Part shown: one piece after another, positions 8,234 to 17,301 of the stretch
Position numbering within the stretch: position 1 is the stretch's first letter
Layout of the letters: the number at the start of each line of letters is the position of its first letter
Origin: Acinetobacter sp. ANC 4204
GTDB taxonomy: Bacteria > Pseudomonadota > Gammaproteobacteria > Pseudomonadales > Moraxellaceae
DNA: 64,000 nucleotides
Assembly: GCF_002135205.1 (NCBI RefSeq)
Contig: NZ_NEFZ01000002.1
Span: 1-64,000 of the forward strand
Reading direction: 5' to 3'
Made by a program: the position numbers and the translations under genes
The notes under the pieces: model-generated
What the model saw: only the letters and a program-made list of their open reading frames with translations
The model's database searches: none
Told to the model about the DNA's origin: nothing

Positions 8234-8821
8234 CTATTGCACTTTCCACTGGCCTGACAGTTGAATATTCACTTTTTCACCTACACCACCAATCGCTTTT
8301 TTCATACCGAAATCACTGCGGTTAATCATGGCTGATGATTGAACGTCCAACAAATTAGCAGTATTTGCACTCGGTTTTAGCGTGGTACTAAATGTGACAG
8401 GTTTGGTGATGCCGCGAAGTGTTAAATTCCCAGCAATATTATATTTTCCCCCACCCAAATCTTTAAAACTGGTGCTTTTGAACGTGGCTGTTTTGTATTT
8501 GGATGCATAAAACAAATCTTCACCCAAAATCATATTTTTCAATGAAGGCTTGCTCAAGCTTAGGCTATTTACATCCATAACAAAATTTGTCGAAGCATGC
8601 TGTGGTGCTTTGGCATCAAACTGCATGCTGGATTGCACACGATTGAACTTGGCTTTTACTACAGTCACACCTAAGGATTTAATTTCAAAGCCTACATTGC
8701 TTTGTGGTGTCAACGTCCAAGCTTGAGCTTGCGCGTGTGTACTACAGGCAAATATAACACCTGCAATCATCAAGGTATTTTTAATGACAGTATTAGATAT
8801 CGTCTGTTGTTTTCTATCCAT
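8234..8821 (-). CDS. YceI-family periplasmic lipid-binding protein
   Basis: This 195-residue protein has a signal peptide (...LMIAGVIFACSTHAQA|QAW) and a YceI domain, a lipocalin-like barrel that binds polyisoprenoids or similar amphiphiles in the periplasm. Family landmarks are WTLTPQSNVGFEIKSLGVTVVKAKF near the start, the MILGEDLFYASKYKTATFKS block, and GNLTLRGITKPVTF. A positively charged leader (MDRKQQ...) of about 15 residues precedes the hydrophobic core; a later start is possible, but no better ribosome binding site was found. Confidence 0.92.
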   Translation of the reverse strand: MDRKQQTISNTVIKNTLMIAGVIFACSTHAQAQAWTLTPQSNVGFEIKSLGVTVVKAKFNRVQSSMQFDAKAPQHASTNFVMDVNSLSLSKPSLKNMILGEDLFYASKYKTATFKSTSFKDLGGGKYNIAGNLTLRGITKPVTFSTTLKPSANTANLLDVQSSAMINRSDFGMKKAIGGVGEKVNIQLSGQWKVQ

Positions 8822-8864
8822 TGCAGTTGGTCCTCGTTGAAATATTTTTATTCGACTGAGAACC

Positions 8865-9434
8865 TTAGTCTAAATTGGATGTGTCCTGAGTTAAAAATTT
8901 GTGTTGCAACTGTTTATAAATTTCACTTTGTTGGAATTTATGTAAAAAATCACTCGTCCCTAAAGGAAACGCTTGTTCTAAAATTTCCCCACGATAGTAA
9001 GCTTCACGAACAGGTGTAGCAGACATCGCATCTTGCAGGCTATCGAGCTCTACCATTTCCCACTCTGGAAAAAGCTGTAAATAATATGATGAATCGTCTT
9101 TAAAATGGCCAATGAGTCCAACTTTAGCATCAGGTGTGACTACATGATTCACTAATTTTTTTACCAGTTGCACCCATTTAATATCATTATAAACGTCAAT
9201 TACATGTACAAAGTGAATCCGTTTTTGATGCGCTTCTGAAAAGTTAGATAAAATCATTTCTTCACGTTCAGCTGCTAAGAATGGATTTTTCGTATTTCGT
9301 TCATTTTGTGCAGAACCTAAAGCCAAAATGACATTTTCACTTTGCTCCAAAGCAATCTTGATGGTTTGCATATGTGCCAAGTGAAATGGCTGGAAACGAC
9401 CAATGAATACGAGATAATCAAATGTGTATGGCAT
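8865..9434 (-). CDS. NadM-type nicotinamide-nucleotide adenylyltransferase domain protein
   Basis: This 189-residue nucleotidyltransferase probably joins ATP and nicotinamide mononucleotide to make NAD. The N-terminal GRFQPFHLAHMQTIKIAL carries the adenylyltransferase HxxH-like motif, and SATPVREAYYRG is the second nucleotide-binding motif (S-x-T-x-x-R). Many bacterial NadM proteins are fused to a C-terminal Nudix domain; here the protein ends about 20 residues after the transferase core, so the Nudix half is absent. It is monocistronic. Its exact substrate is not certain. Confidence 0.83.
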   Translation of the reverse strand: MPYTFDYLVFIGRFQPFHLAHMQTIKIALEQSENVILALGSAQNERNTKNPFLAAEREEMILSNFSEAHQKRIHFVHVIDVYNDIKWVQLVKKLVNHVVTPDAKVGLIGHFKDDSSYYLQLFPEWEMVELDSLQDAMSATPVREAYYRGEILEQAFPLGTSDFLHKFQQSEIYKQLQHKFLTQDTSNLD

Positions 9435-9538
9435 AAATCTTTTACTTTTTTATGAACTGGTCAGTTATGTCGATCATAAAATTATGCGACATAATGAACC
9501 CATAAAATTAAATCAGACTTTCAAGCAAGGATAGTACG

Positions 9539-10339
9539 ATGACACTGAGCTGTATTCAACAACCTCATCAACATTTGAATGCAAAATTAGATAATGGTGT
9601 ACTGACATTAGCCATTAATCGTCCTGAAGCAAAAAATGCATTGTATAGCGAACTTTATTTGTGGATTGCAAAAGCTTTAGATGAAGCAGATCAGGACAAT
9701 AGCGTTCGTACCGTGATTCTACGTGGTGAAGATGCAGACTTTACCGCAGGCAACGACATGCAAGACTTTATGAAATCTGCGGCTCAAAAAGGCCAAGCAC
9801 CAGCATCTGAAGGCCCTCCATTTATTTTACTCAAATCTGCAGCGAAGTTTTCTAAACCATTGATTGCTGCTGTACGTGGCGTGGCGATTGGTATTGGGGT
9901 AACGATCTTATTACATTGTGACTTGGTGTATAGCGACAACACTGCCCTATTCCAAATTCCATTTGTCAGCCTTGGCTTATCACCTGAAGGTGCTTCAAGC
10001 AAATTATTGGTTGAACAAGCGGGCTACCACAAAGCAGCAGAATTACTGCTGACCGCTCAGAAGTTTGACAGTGCAACTGCAGTTGCTGCAAATATTGTGA
10101 ACAGTATTGAAGATGATGTATATGCAGTAGCCGCTAAAAAAGCAGCACAATTGTCTGCTTTACCTTTAGCATCCTTGGTTAAGTCTAAAGGCCTGATGAA
10201 ACATAATGTGAATGAAATTGTAGCTTGGATTGATCATGAAGCTGAGATTTTCATGGATCGCGTTGGTTCGCCTGAAATGATGGAAGCTGTAGCAGCATTT
10301 ATGCAAAAACGTAAACCTGATTTTTCCCAGTTCAATTAA
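9539..10339 (+). CDS. enoyl-CoA hydratase/isomerase family protein
   Basis: This 266-residue crotonase-fold enzyme acts on fatty acyl-CoA. The oxyanion-hole segments are visible: ADFTAGNDMQDF and GVAIGIGVTILLHCDLVY. The active-site segment FVSLGLSPEGASSKLL has a single glutamate in a PEG context, as in delta3,delta2-enoyl-CoA isomerases, so isomerase activity in unsaturated fatty acid oxidation is at least as likely as hydratase activity. AAGGA precedes the ATG. It is followed by a terminator at 10361. Confidence 0.88.
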   Translation: MTLSCIQQPHQHLNAKLDNGVLTLAINRPEAKNALYSELYLWIAKALDEADQDNSVRTVILRGEDADFTAGNDMQDFMKSAAQKGQAPASEGPPFILLKSAAKFSKPLIAAVRGVAIGIGVTILLHCDLVYSDNTALFQIPFVSLGLSPEGASSKLLVEQAGYHKAAELLLTAQKFDSATAVAANIVNSIEDDVYAVAAKKAAQLSALPLASLVKSKGLMKHNVNEIVAWIDHEAEIFMDRVGSPEMMEAVAAFMQKRKPDFSQFN

Positions 10340-10360
10340 GGCTTTATAGCTTGACTGACA

Positions 10361-10396
10361 AAACCACTACGTTTATTAAAACGCAGTGGTTTTTTT
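10361..10396 (+). terminator. terminator after the enoyl-CoA isomerase gene
   Basis: The arms AAACCACT and AGTGGTTT enclose a roughly 17-base loop and are followed by a T-run (TTTTTT). It lies 21 bases after the stop codon. Confidence 0.88.
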
Positions 10397-10443
10397 ACTT
10401 TTAGTCCCAACATATTTTAAAACCCAATCTGGAAATACTTCTT

Positions 10444-11199
10444 ATGTCAAACACTACAGAAAAAAAACGCTATTTTGAGCCCGCGCCACAAGACATTGAT
10501 GTTGAGAATTTTAAAAAAGTCATTCAAAGTCGCCGTTCTGTTCGTAAATTTACGGATAAGACCATTCCAGCCGAAGTGCTTGATGACTGTTTAGATTTGG
10601 CACTACTTGCACCAAATTCATCCAACTTACAGCCTTGGACTTTTTATGTGGTGCAAAATCCAACGAAAAAGAAACTATTGGTTAAAGCTTGCCTAAATCA
10701 GCTTGCAGCAAAAACAGCGTCAGAACTGATCGTGTGTGTCGCACGTACTGACCGTAATGATGAAATGGCAAAACGTAACATTACAGAGTTCCCTTTCCCT
10801 GAAGCCCCTGCAAGTGTACTCAAATATTACAAGTTTATTCCTTATAACTATAAAACAGGTTACTTAAATGCGTTAGGTAACTTTAAGAAAGTTGCTTTCA
10901 AAATCGCACGTAGCTTAGACAAACAACTACCCGTAACCACATTTAACCAAGCAGATACAAAACTTTGGGCAAGTAAAACCACAGCTTTGGCTTGTGAAAA
11001 CCTTGTCCTAGCTTTACGTGCCTATGGTTTTGATAGTTGTATGATGGAAGGTTTTGATGAGCCTTTGGTTCGTAAAATTTTGAATCTAAACGAGCAGCAA
11101 TATCCTGTGATGGTGATTGGTGCAGGTGAGCGTGCGACCGACGGGGTGTTTTTCCCGCAGTATCGTTTTGATCGTGAGTTATTTATTCAGAAGGTTTAA
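10444..11199 (+). CDS. nitroreductase-family FMN oxidoreductase
   Basis: This 251-residue protein is a nitroreductase-like flavoenzyme. The FMN-binding start of the domain, QSRRSVRKFTDKTIP, is at about residue 29, followed by LLAPNSSNLQPWTFYVV. The C-terminal part has ALRAYGFDSCMMEGFDEP and PVMVIGAGERA, which correspond to the conserved cofactor and NAD(P)H-side segments. These enzymes reduce nitroaromatics, quinones or enones; the physiological substrate cannot be read from sequence. It is monocistronic. Confidence 0.88.
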   Translation: MSNTTEKKRYFEPAPQDIDVENFKKVIQSRRSVRKFTDKTIPAEVLDDCLDLALLAPNSSNLQPWTFYVVQNPTKKKLLVKACLNQLAAKTASELIVCVARTDRNDEMAKRNITEFPFPEAPASVLKYYKFIPYNYKTGYLNALGNFKKVAFKIARSLDKQLPVTTFNQADTKLWASKTTALACENLVLALRAYGFDSCMMEGFDEPLVRKILNLNEQQYPVMVIGAGERATDGVFFPQYRFDRELFIQKV

Positions 11200-11431
11200 G
11201 ATTAGTTTTCTCAATGGAATCTTTTCATTAAAGTTTTAATTTCAGGATTAACCTTCGGTTCGACCTACTTTTCTTTCGGGAAAAGTAGACAAAACCATTG
11301 TCATTCGCAAAACTCGTTCTATTCCGTCGTTTATCAATTTAGTCGCAGAAACTTTATCTGATAAATTAAGTCCTGCCTCAAACAGTTGCGAATGCCGTTA
11401 ACGTGTATCAAATATATTTTTAGGTTCATCA
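11200..11431. other. intergenic spacer with a perfect hairpin, possible dispersed repeat
   Basis: This spacer between the convergent nitroreductase and NIF3-like genes contains no protein-like frame. At 11265-11288 a perfect hairpin (arms CTACTTTTC/GAAAAGTAG, loop TTTCGG) lies in a longer non-coding stretch that resembles a dispersed intergenic repeat. The hairpin could also act as the terminator of the flanking genes, although its T-tracts are inside the stem. Confidence 0.45.
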
Positions 11432-11746
11432 TTAAAGTACATCGACCATCTGAATAAACTCAAAAGCGGGTTCTTCATAGGGATGACTAAATTTTAAAGC
11501 CTTTGCCACAGCAGATGCCTTTTCCTCTGGAACAATGGTTTCCACCCGCCACTCTGGAATTTTCTCCAAAGCATCCAACTCACCTATAAACGGATTTGCG
11601 CCTTTTACAGGTTTAAACTGGCCTGTACCTAGAACCTGCCAAGCACAGTGTTCATAGTTTCCTATGCCACCTGCCCCTGCTTCAAAAATCGCAAGTTTTG
11701 TGGTTTCAAGGTGAGATTCAGGAACATAGTAGATGAGTTTGAGCAT
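11432..11746 (-). CDS. NIF3/YqfO C-terminal domain-like small protein (CutA-like fold)
   Basis: This 104-residue protein resembles the stand-alone form of the small inserted domain of NIF3/YqfO proteins, which has a PII/CutA-like ferredoxin fold. Recognisable parts are MLKLIYYVPESHLE, AGAGGIGNYEHCAWQVLGTGQF, the GELDALEKIPEWRVETIVP block and HPYEEPAFEF near the end. Its role is unknown. It starts one base after the stop of the upstream membrane protein gene (TGA-A-ATG), so translation is probably coupled to that gene. Confidence 0.85.
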   Translation of the reverse strand: MLKLIYYVPESHLETTKLAIFEAGAGGIGNYEHCAWQVLGTGQFKPVKGANPFIGELDALEKIPEWRVETIVPEEKASAVAKALKFSHPYEEPAFEFIQMVDVL

Positions 11747-11747
11747 T

Positions 11748-12440
11748 TCAGTTTACTAACTTATCAAGTTTAAGTTTTATAGCATAAAGTTTTGCATAAG
11801 CATGTATTCCATCAACTAAATCTCCTTTTGCAACATGACTATCTTGATATTGATTATTATATTTCATAAATTGAACCACTTTTTCATCATTTAGAGATAC
11901 AAATAGCGATGTTGGAGAATCTAGCTCATCAAAACTATTTTCAGTTGTTTTAGCACGTTGATGTATTACTTTTAACTTTCCATACTGACAAATTAATAAA
12001 ACATGTAACACATGTTCAATTTCACATCTAAGTTCATTTACTATTTCAAGACTTTTTATTTGATCAAAAATATTAAGAAAACTCACTATCCTAGGATCAA
12101 TTTTATTCAAAGTCTTTTGAGAGCCTTGTAAAACCTGAGGGAGCATTAATCTAAATAATTCTGTCTTAGCCTTGTCTAATTCTTCAATTTTTCTTTCAGC
12201 TTCCAATCGTAACTCTTTTAATTTAACGCTATTTCCTGCAATCGAAAATTCCTGAACTTCTGAAGCAAAAGCTATAATTAGTCCAATCACTGAAAAACCA
12301 AGTACTAAAGCTACAAATTCTGAACCAGTTATTTTTTTTTCGAAAAAGATCAAAAGCCATAAACCACAGACTATTCCGACCAAACCAACAAGAATTCCAA
12401 AAATAGTATTAACCTTTGATTTACTCTTTTTATCTTTCAA
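11748..12440 (-). CDS. unknown membrane-anchored protein with TTG start
   Basis: I do not recognise this 230-residue protein. A lysine-rich N-terminus (KDKKSKSKVN) is followed by two probable membrane segments (about residues 11-31 and 40-60), a short charged coiled-coil-like stretch (LKELRLEAERKIEELDKAKTE) and a soluble C-terminal domain. The only initiation codon after the upstream in-frame stop and before residue 90 is TTG at 12440, with GAG eight bases upstream. Codon use is more A/T-rich than in its neighbours, suggesting acquisition. It is translationally coupled to the NIF3-like gene. Confidence 0.75.
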   Translation of the reverse strand: MKDKKSKSKVNTIFGILVGLVGIVCGLWLLIFFEKKITGSEFVALVLGFSVIGLIIAFASEVQEFSIAGNSVKLKELRLEAERKIEELDKAKTELFRLMLPQVLQGSQKTLNKIDPRIVSFLNIFDQIKSLEIVNELRCEIEHVLHVLLICQYGKLKVIHQRAKTTENSFDELDSPTSLFVSLNDEKVVQFMKYNNQYQDSHVAKGDLVDGIHAYAKLYAIKLKLDKLVN

Positions 12441-12676
12441 TTTTTATCTCATAAAGTTTTATAGCCAAACCATGATATCAAAAGAAAAAAAATAATTAAT
12501 AATATTTGATCACATAACTAGCGACATAGATGTCACCCGTCAGACTGTCAAGCAAAACCGCTCCATCAGCCTGACTAAGTATTTCTATTCCCTTACAGAA
12601 ATAGATTCTTTATGTTTCAAAAGTAATATCCTTCTATTAAAAAAACCGCCTCACGGCGGTTTCTTCATTCTCTAAA
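12441..12676. other. intergenic spacer with dyad symmetries
   Basis: The spacer contains a near-perfect dyad GCGACAT-AG-ATGTCAC (12521-12536), an imperfect GTCAGACTG/CAGCCTGAC pair and a short hairpin (TATTTCT/AGAAATA, about 12574-12597). The first dyad resembles the one between ruvA and ruvB (19413-19430). No gene is seen apart from the microprotein whose terminator lies at its right end. Confidence 0.5.
12636..12662 (-). terminator. terminator of the 42-residue microprotein gene
   Basis: Read on the minus strand, the stem AAACCGCC/GGCGGTTT with a four-base loop is followed by a run of Ts. It begins 15 bases downstream of the microprotein stop. Confidence 0.88.
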
Positions 12677-12805
12677 TTACATCTGCAACGCATAACCCAA
12701 AATCAAAAAGATCAATTGCAAGCTCAAAATCACAGCAAACAACTTCCATCCTTTTTTACGCAACGCAGACTTATCGACTGCTTCGTATGTAACTGTTTTA
12801 ATCAT
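12677..12805 (-). CDS. 42-residue single-pass membrane microprotein
   Basis: This short reading frame encodes 42 residues: a charged N-terminus (MIKTVTYEAVDKSALRKKGW) followed by one hydrophobic helix (KLFAVILSLQLIFLILGYAL). A good ribosome binding site, GAGGTG, lies seven bases upstream of the ATG, and a strong rho-independent terminator follows 15 bases after the stop. These signals together support a real gene. The predicted topology is N-terminus in the cytoplasm with a single inner-membrane helix. No family is recognised; small membrane proteins of this kind often modulate larger membrane complexes, but no partner is evident here. Confidence 0.7.
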   Translation of the reverse strand: MIKTVTYEAVDKSALRKKGWKLFAVILSLQLIFLILGYALQM

Positions 12806-12984
12806 GTCATCACCTCATACATGAGTGTTGATACTGAAATTGTTTAGTAATCCATCTTTCTTCTATTTTGCATGATATTTGTGCATTTATTACACAATAT
12901 CACTTTCACACAAATATAAAAGCAAAATCTAAACCAACATCAGCGGGAGAAATAAAAAATTAAAAAACAAAAAAGATGATTCAA
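12806..12984. other. promoter region of the microprotein gene
   Basis: This A/T-rich stretch lies upstream of the microprotein and ends at the purL terminator. It contains no other protein-like frame. Confidence 0.45.
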
Positions 12985-13010
12985 TAAAAAAGCCACCCGA
13001 AGGTGGCTTT
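12985..13010 (-). terminator. terminator after purL
   Basis: On the minus strand the stem AAGCCACC/GGTGGCTT with loop CGAA is followed by a run of Ts. It begins about 20 bases past the purL stop. Confidence 0.9.
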
Positions 13011-13028
13011 TAAAACACTGACTTCAGA

Positions 13029-16000
13029 TTAACCAATGAACTTACGTGCATTGCGGAACATACGTAACCATGCACCGTCTTCAGTCCACTCTTCAGGTTT
13101 CCATGAATGCTGTACAGCACGGAAGTTACGTTCAGGGTGTGGCATCATAATCGTTGCACGACCATCTTTCGATGTGACACCTGAAATCGCTTCTGGTGAA
13201 CCATTCGGGTTCATTGGATAGTGCTGAGTTGGATTCCCTTGACTATCAACATAACGCAAGATCACTTGATGACCTGCATTTAATGCAGCCAAGTTATCCG
13301 CGCTTGTCACCACACGACCTTCACCATGTGCCACAGCGATCGGTAGGATTGAACCTTCCATACCTTCTAACAATACAGAGTTCGATTTTTCAACACGAAC
13401 GTTAACTGCACGTGCTTCAAACATCTCAGAAGTGTTGCGGTGGAAACGCGGCCAAGCTTCAGCACCCGGAATCAGTGGCGCCAATTGCGACAACATTTGA
13501 CAGCCGTTACAAATACCAAGAGAGAACGTTTCGTCACGGTTGAAGAATTTTTCAAATTGGTCGCGAAGTTTCGGGTTGAACAAAACTGATTTCGCCCAGC
13601 CACCACCAGCACCCATAACGTCACCGTAAGAGAAACCACCACATGCCACAAGACCTTCAAAGTCATCTAGGCTGATACGACCTGCAAGTAAGTCGCTCAT
13701 GTGCACATCTACAGTGTTAAAACCAACTTTGTCGAATGCCGCAGCCATTTCAACATGACCATTTACGCCTTGTTCACGTAAGATCACCATGTTTGGACGA
13801 CGTTCGTTGATGTATGGTGCTTCAATTGGCTCATTCAAATCAAATGTAGGTTTTGCAATAATACCTGCATGTGATTTGTCCGTGATCAATGCAAATTCTT
13901 GATCCGCCGTTTCCACGTTATCACGTAGACGTTGAATCTGATGTGACACTTCAGTCCACGCCACTTGCAAGTCTGCACGTTCAAGCACTAAGCCATTTAC
14001 AGTCAACTGATCGGTATTGTTTACCGTACCAATCACCGCAATTGCATCACGTAATATAGATGCCGAAACTTCGTCTGCAAGTGTTGCCCAATCAGATGCG
14101 CTGATTTGAAGCACTGCACCAATTTCTTCTGCAAATAGACTTTCAGTTGATTGATCTTCTAAAGCCACACCGAGACGTGCTGCAAACATCATTTCCGCAA
14201 CAGTTGCAAGCAAACCACCATCACCGATGTCGTGGTAAGCCTTAATTAAGCCACGGTTGTTCCAATCTTGAACCAATGCAAAGAAAGCTTTGAAGTCATC
14301 AAAACTATCCACATCAGGTGTCACTGAACCAATCGCTTTATAAACCTGAGCAAGGATCGAACCACCTAGACGGAACTGACCTTTAGAAAGATCAATACGA
14401 ACCAGTACTGATTCTTCGTCTTTCAATTCAGGCGTTAAGGTTTTACGTACATCAGTTACAGGTGCAAAGGCTGTGATTACACCTGACATCGGTGAAGTCA
14501 CCGATTTGTCTTCGCCTTCATCATTCCAAGTGGTACGCATTGACAATGAGTCTTTACCCACTGGAATTGCAATACCAAGTGCAGGACACATTTCCATACC
14601 GATGGCTTTTACACCTTCGAATAAAGCTTGGTCTTCACCTTTTTGCCCAGCCGCCGCCATCCAGTTTGCAGACAATTTAATGTCACTGATCTGGTCGATT
14701 TTTGCAGACATAATATTTGAGATCGACTCTGCAACTGATAAACGCGCAGATGCCGCAGGATTTAACAACGCAACGGGGGGACGTTCGCCCATCGCCATTG
14801 CTTCACCTGTGTAACCTTGTAAGCTTGTTGTCGTCACTGCTGCATCTGCAACAGGAACCTGCCAACGGCCTACGAACTGATCACGTGCAACCATACCTGT
14901 AATTGAACGGTCACCAATGGTGATCAAAAATGATTTCGATGCAACCGTTGGGTTTTTAAGTACACGGTAAATCGCATCTTTCAAATCTGTAACTTTAGAT
15001 GCATCAAAGTCATCGCCTTGACGTTCAATCGTTTCATACGAACGGCTCATACGAGGTGTGCCACCTAGCATGACTTGCATTGGCATATCCACGGCTTTAT
15101 TGTCAAACAATGGATCGTTCACCGTCAATTGACGCGCTTCAGTTGCTTCACCTAAAACAGCAAACGGACAACGTTCACGCGCACATAATGATTCAAATAG
15201 TTCTAAAGAACTTGGACGAATCGCCAACACATAACGCTCTTGCGCTTCGTTTGACCAGATCTCCATTGGAGACATGCCCGGCTCAAGCGATGGAATCTTA
15301 CGCAAATCAAGAATCGCGCCCAGTTCGTGGTCATTCACCAGTTCAGGCATTGCATTTGAAACACCACCTGCACCCACGTCATGCACAGACACGATTGGGT
15401 TGAAGTCTTCCATACGCCAGCATGCATCAATCACTTCTTGGCAACGACGTTCCATTTCAGGGTTTTCACGTTGTACAGAAGCGAAGTCTAGGTTTTCACC
15501 GAGTTTACCGCTGTCCACAGAAGATGCCGCACCGCCACCAAGGCCGATCAGCATTGCAGGGCCACCAAGAACAATCAGTAAATCGCCTGGTTGAATCGCA
15601 TCTTTTTCCACGTGGTCTGGACGGATGTTACCGTAACCACCAGCAATCATAATTGGCTTATGGAAGCCTTTCACATCGCCATTCACGTTTTGCTCAAAAG
15701 TACGGAAGTAACCGTTTAACGCAGGACGACCAAACTCGTTGTTGAATGCAGCACCGCCCAAAGGCCCCTCAATCATGATTTGAAGTGGCGATGCCATACG
15801 AGATGGTTTACCGTAGTTTTCTTCCCAAGGCTGTTCAAAGCCCGGAATATTTAAGTTTGAAACCGTAAAGCCTGTTAAACCTGCTTTTGGTTTACCACCA
15901 CGACCTGTTGCGCCTTCATCACGGATTTCACCGCCTGAACCGGTCGCAGCGCCCGCAAATGGCGCAATCGCTGTTGGGTGGTTATGCGTTTCCACTTTCA

Positions 16001-16865
16001 TGAGGATGTGAGCGGCTTGGCTCTTATACTTATAAACGTGGTGACCAGTCGCTTCATCTTTCTTCGGATAGAAACGCTGAGTATCAAAACCAACAATCAC
16101 TGAAGCATTGTCTTTATATGCTGACAATACATCTGTTGGTGATTCTTTATAGGTGTTTTTAATCATTTGGAACAATGACAATGGCTGTTTTTCACCATCA
16201 ATTGTCCATTCAGAACCAAAGATTTTATGACGACAGTGCTCTGAGTTTGCCTGAGCAAACATCATCAGTTCGATATCGTGTGGATTACGACCGAGCTTGT
16301 TAAAAGCAGCAACTAAATAATCAATTTCTTCATCAGAGAGTGCAAAACCAAACTCAGAGTTCGCTTTTACTAAAGCATCTTTGCCCTGACCTAAAATGTC
16401 GATTGCATTTAAAGGCTTTGGAGCCGTTTCAGAGAACAATGCAGCAGCGTCTTCAATTTGATTGAACACACTTTCAGTCATACGGTCATGTAAAACTTGT
16501 TTTACTGCATCCGATACTTCAGAAATACCTTTTAAAGTAAACAAAACACCGCGTTCTAAGCGGTGTATCGGGGTATTACAGTTAGCAAAAATATCCGTTG
16601 CCTTTGATGACCACGGCGAGATTGTACCTACACGTGGCGTCACAAGGACTTGAACTTCATCACTTGTCGCTTCGCGAACTTGGAAGGTTGCGCCATCATT
16701 TAATAGCTGCAAAGCAGATTGCTGTTGTTGCTCGTCGAGCGCTTGGTCGAAAAGGTAAACCCATTGGCTTTCTATTGATTGAACAGAACTGATAGACGAT
16801 AGACGTGTTAAAAGTTGTGTTTGCTTAAAAGAAGAGTGTGCAGGTGCACCGGCAACGATAAACAT
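13029..16865 (-). CDS. purL: phosphoribosylformylglycinamidine synthase (large, fused type)
   Basis: PurL converts FGAR, glutamine and ATP to FGAM, the fourth step of purine synthesis. At 1278 residues it is the fused proteobacterial type: N-terminal domain, linker, two PurM-like ATP-binding halves ([19 protein letters not shown] near residue 290, then a second repeat with VGKDSLSM), and a C-terminal glutaminase domain. The glutaminase triad is visible: nucleophile Cys1119 in GICNGCQ, and His1243/Glu1245 in PHPERNF. The start at 16865 is chosen because GGAG lies at proper spacing and the usual [15 protein letters not shown]-terminus begins there; an earlier in-frame ATG adds 11 residues. It is monocistronic, far from purM-purN. 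Confidence 0.97.
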   Translation of the reverse strand: MFIVAGAPAHSSFKQTQLLTRLSSISSVQSIESQWVYLFDQALDEQQQQSALQLLNDGATFQVREATSDEVQVLVTPRVGTISPWSSKATDIFANCNTPIHRLERGVLFTLKGISEVSDAVKQVLHDRMTESVFNQIEDAAALFSETAPKPLNAIDILGQGKDALVKANSEFGFALSDEEIDYLVAAFNKLGRNPHDIELMMFAQANSEHCRHKIFGSEWTIDGEKQPLSLFQMIKNTYKESPTDVLSAYKDNASVIVGFDTQRFYPKKDEATGHHVYKYKSQAAHILMKVETHNHPTAIAPFAGAATGSGGEIRDEGATGRGGKPKAGLTGFTVSNLNIPGFEQPWEENYGKPSRMASPLQIMIEGPLGGAAFNNEFGRPALNGYFRTFEQNVNGDVKGFHKPIMIAGGYGNIRPDHVEKDAIQPGDLLIVLGGPAMLIGLGGGAASSVDSGKLGENLDFASVQRENPEMERRCQEVIDACWRMEDFNPIVSVHDVGAGGVSNAMPELVNDHELGAILDLRKIPSLEPGMSPMEIWSNEAQERYVLAIRPSSLELFESLCARERCPFAVLGEATEARQLTVNDPLFDNKAVDMPMQVMLGGTPRMSRSYETIERQGDDFDASKVTDLKDAIYRVLKNPTVASKSFLITIGDRSITGMVARDQFVGRWQVPVADAAVTTTSLQGYTGEAMAMGERPPVALLNPAASARLSVAESISNIMSAKIDQISDIKLSANWMAAAGQKGEDQALFEGVKAIGMEMCPALGIAIPVGKDSLSMRTTWNDEGEDKSVTSPMSGVITAFAPVTDVRKTLTPELKDEESVLVRIDLSKGQFRLGGSILAQVYKAIGSVTPDVDSFDDFKAFFALVQDWNNRGLIKAYHDIGDGGLLATVAEMMFAARLGVALEDQSTESLFAEEIGAVLQISASDWATLADEVSASILRDAIAVIGTVNNTDQLTVNGLVLERADLQVAWTEVSHQIQRLRDNVETADQEFALITDKSHAGIIAKPTFDLNEPIEAPYINERRPNMVILREQGVNGHVEMAAAFDKVGFNTVDVHMSDLLAGRISLDDFEGLVACGGFSYGDVMGAGGGWAKSVLFNPKLRDQFEKFFNRDETFSLGICNGCQMLSQLAPLIPGAEAWPRFHRNTSEMFEARAVNVRVEKSNSVLLEGMEGSILPIAVAHGEGRVVTSADNLAALNAGHQVILRYVDSQGNPTQHYPMNPNGSPEAISGVTSKDGRATIMMPHPERNFRAVQHSWKPEEWTEDGAWLRMFRNARKFIG

Positions 16866-17301
16866 GCTGTTTTTGGCTCCACGGGCAGGTCTAGACAACC
16901 TACCTCAATGTGACTTGAAGAGAGCGCATATTCTACTGTGTATTGCCAAAATCAGCTAGTCGTCTACGACTTAAAAAAGTGAGATTTCTTTGTTTTAAAA
17001 GATCAATTTACTTTGACTTTAAAAATCAAACATGATTAGTAACAAATGTTTTAAGGGATAAATTTCAAAGATGCCCGACTTTTGGGCTTTTGTTGGGTTC
17101 TAAAAACCATTTTCAATTGATACTCAGGCTACAAATAAAGAAGTTGATAGCCTCCTTGAGAACAAACAAGACTGCTTTAAGATGTTCTATTGATGAAAAC
17201 TTCATACTGCGTAAATTAAAAGACAACTTATGTCGCAGCCCTCTAGAGCTCGTCACACTTTTTTGGCATGATGAAGCCAATAACTCACTGAATAACGATA
17301 A
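16866..17301. other. 436-base spacer between purL and dgt with no supported gene
   Basis: The divergent promoters of purL and dgt lie here. A short GC hairpin (GCCC/GGGC then TTTT, about 17073-17090) could be a weak terminator or a gene remnant. Overlapping frames of 65-71 residues on both strands at 17090-17310 have no ribosome binding sites and no recognisable family, so they are not called. Confidence 0.5.

Noticed and set aside
14473..14814. 113-codon open frame on the plus strand inside purL
   Set aside because: It lies within the well-conserved PurL coding sequence and has no family resemblance.
13036..16792. Many short plus-strand frames antisense to purL
   Set aside because: They are a by-product of purL codon use; none has start signals.
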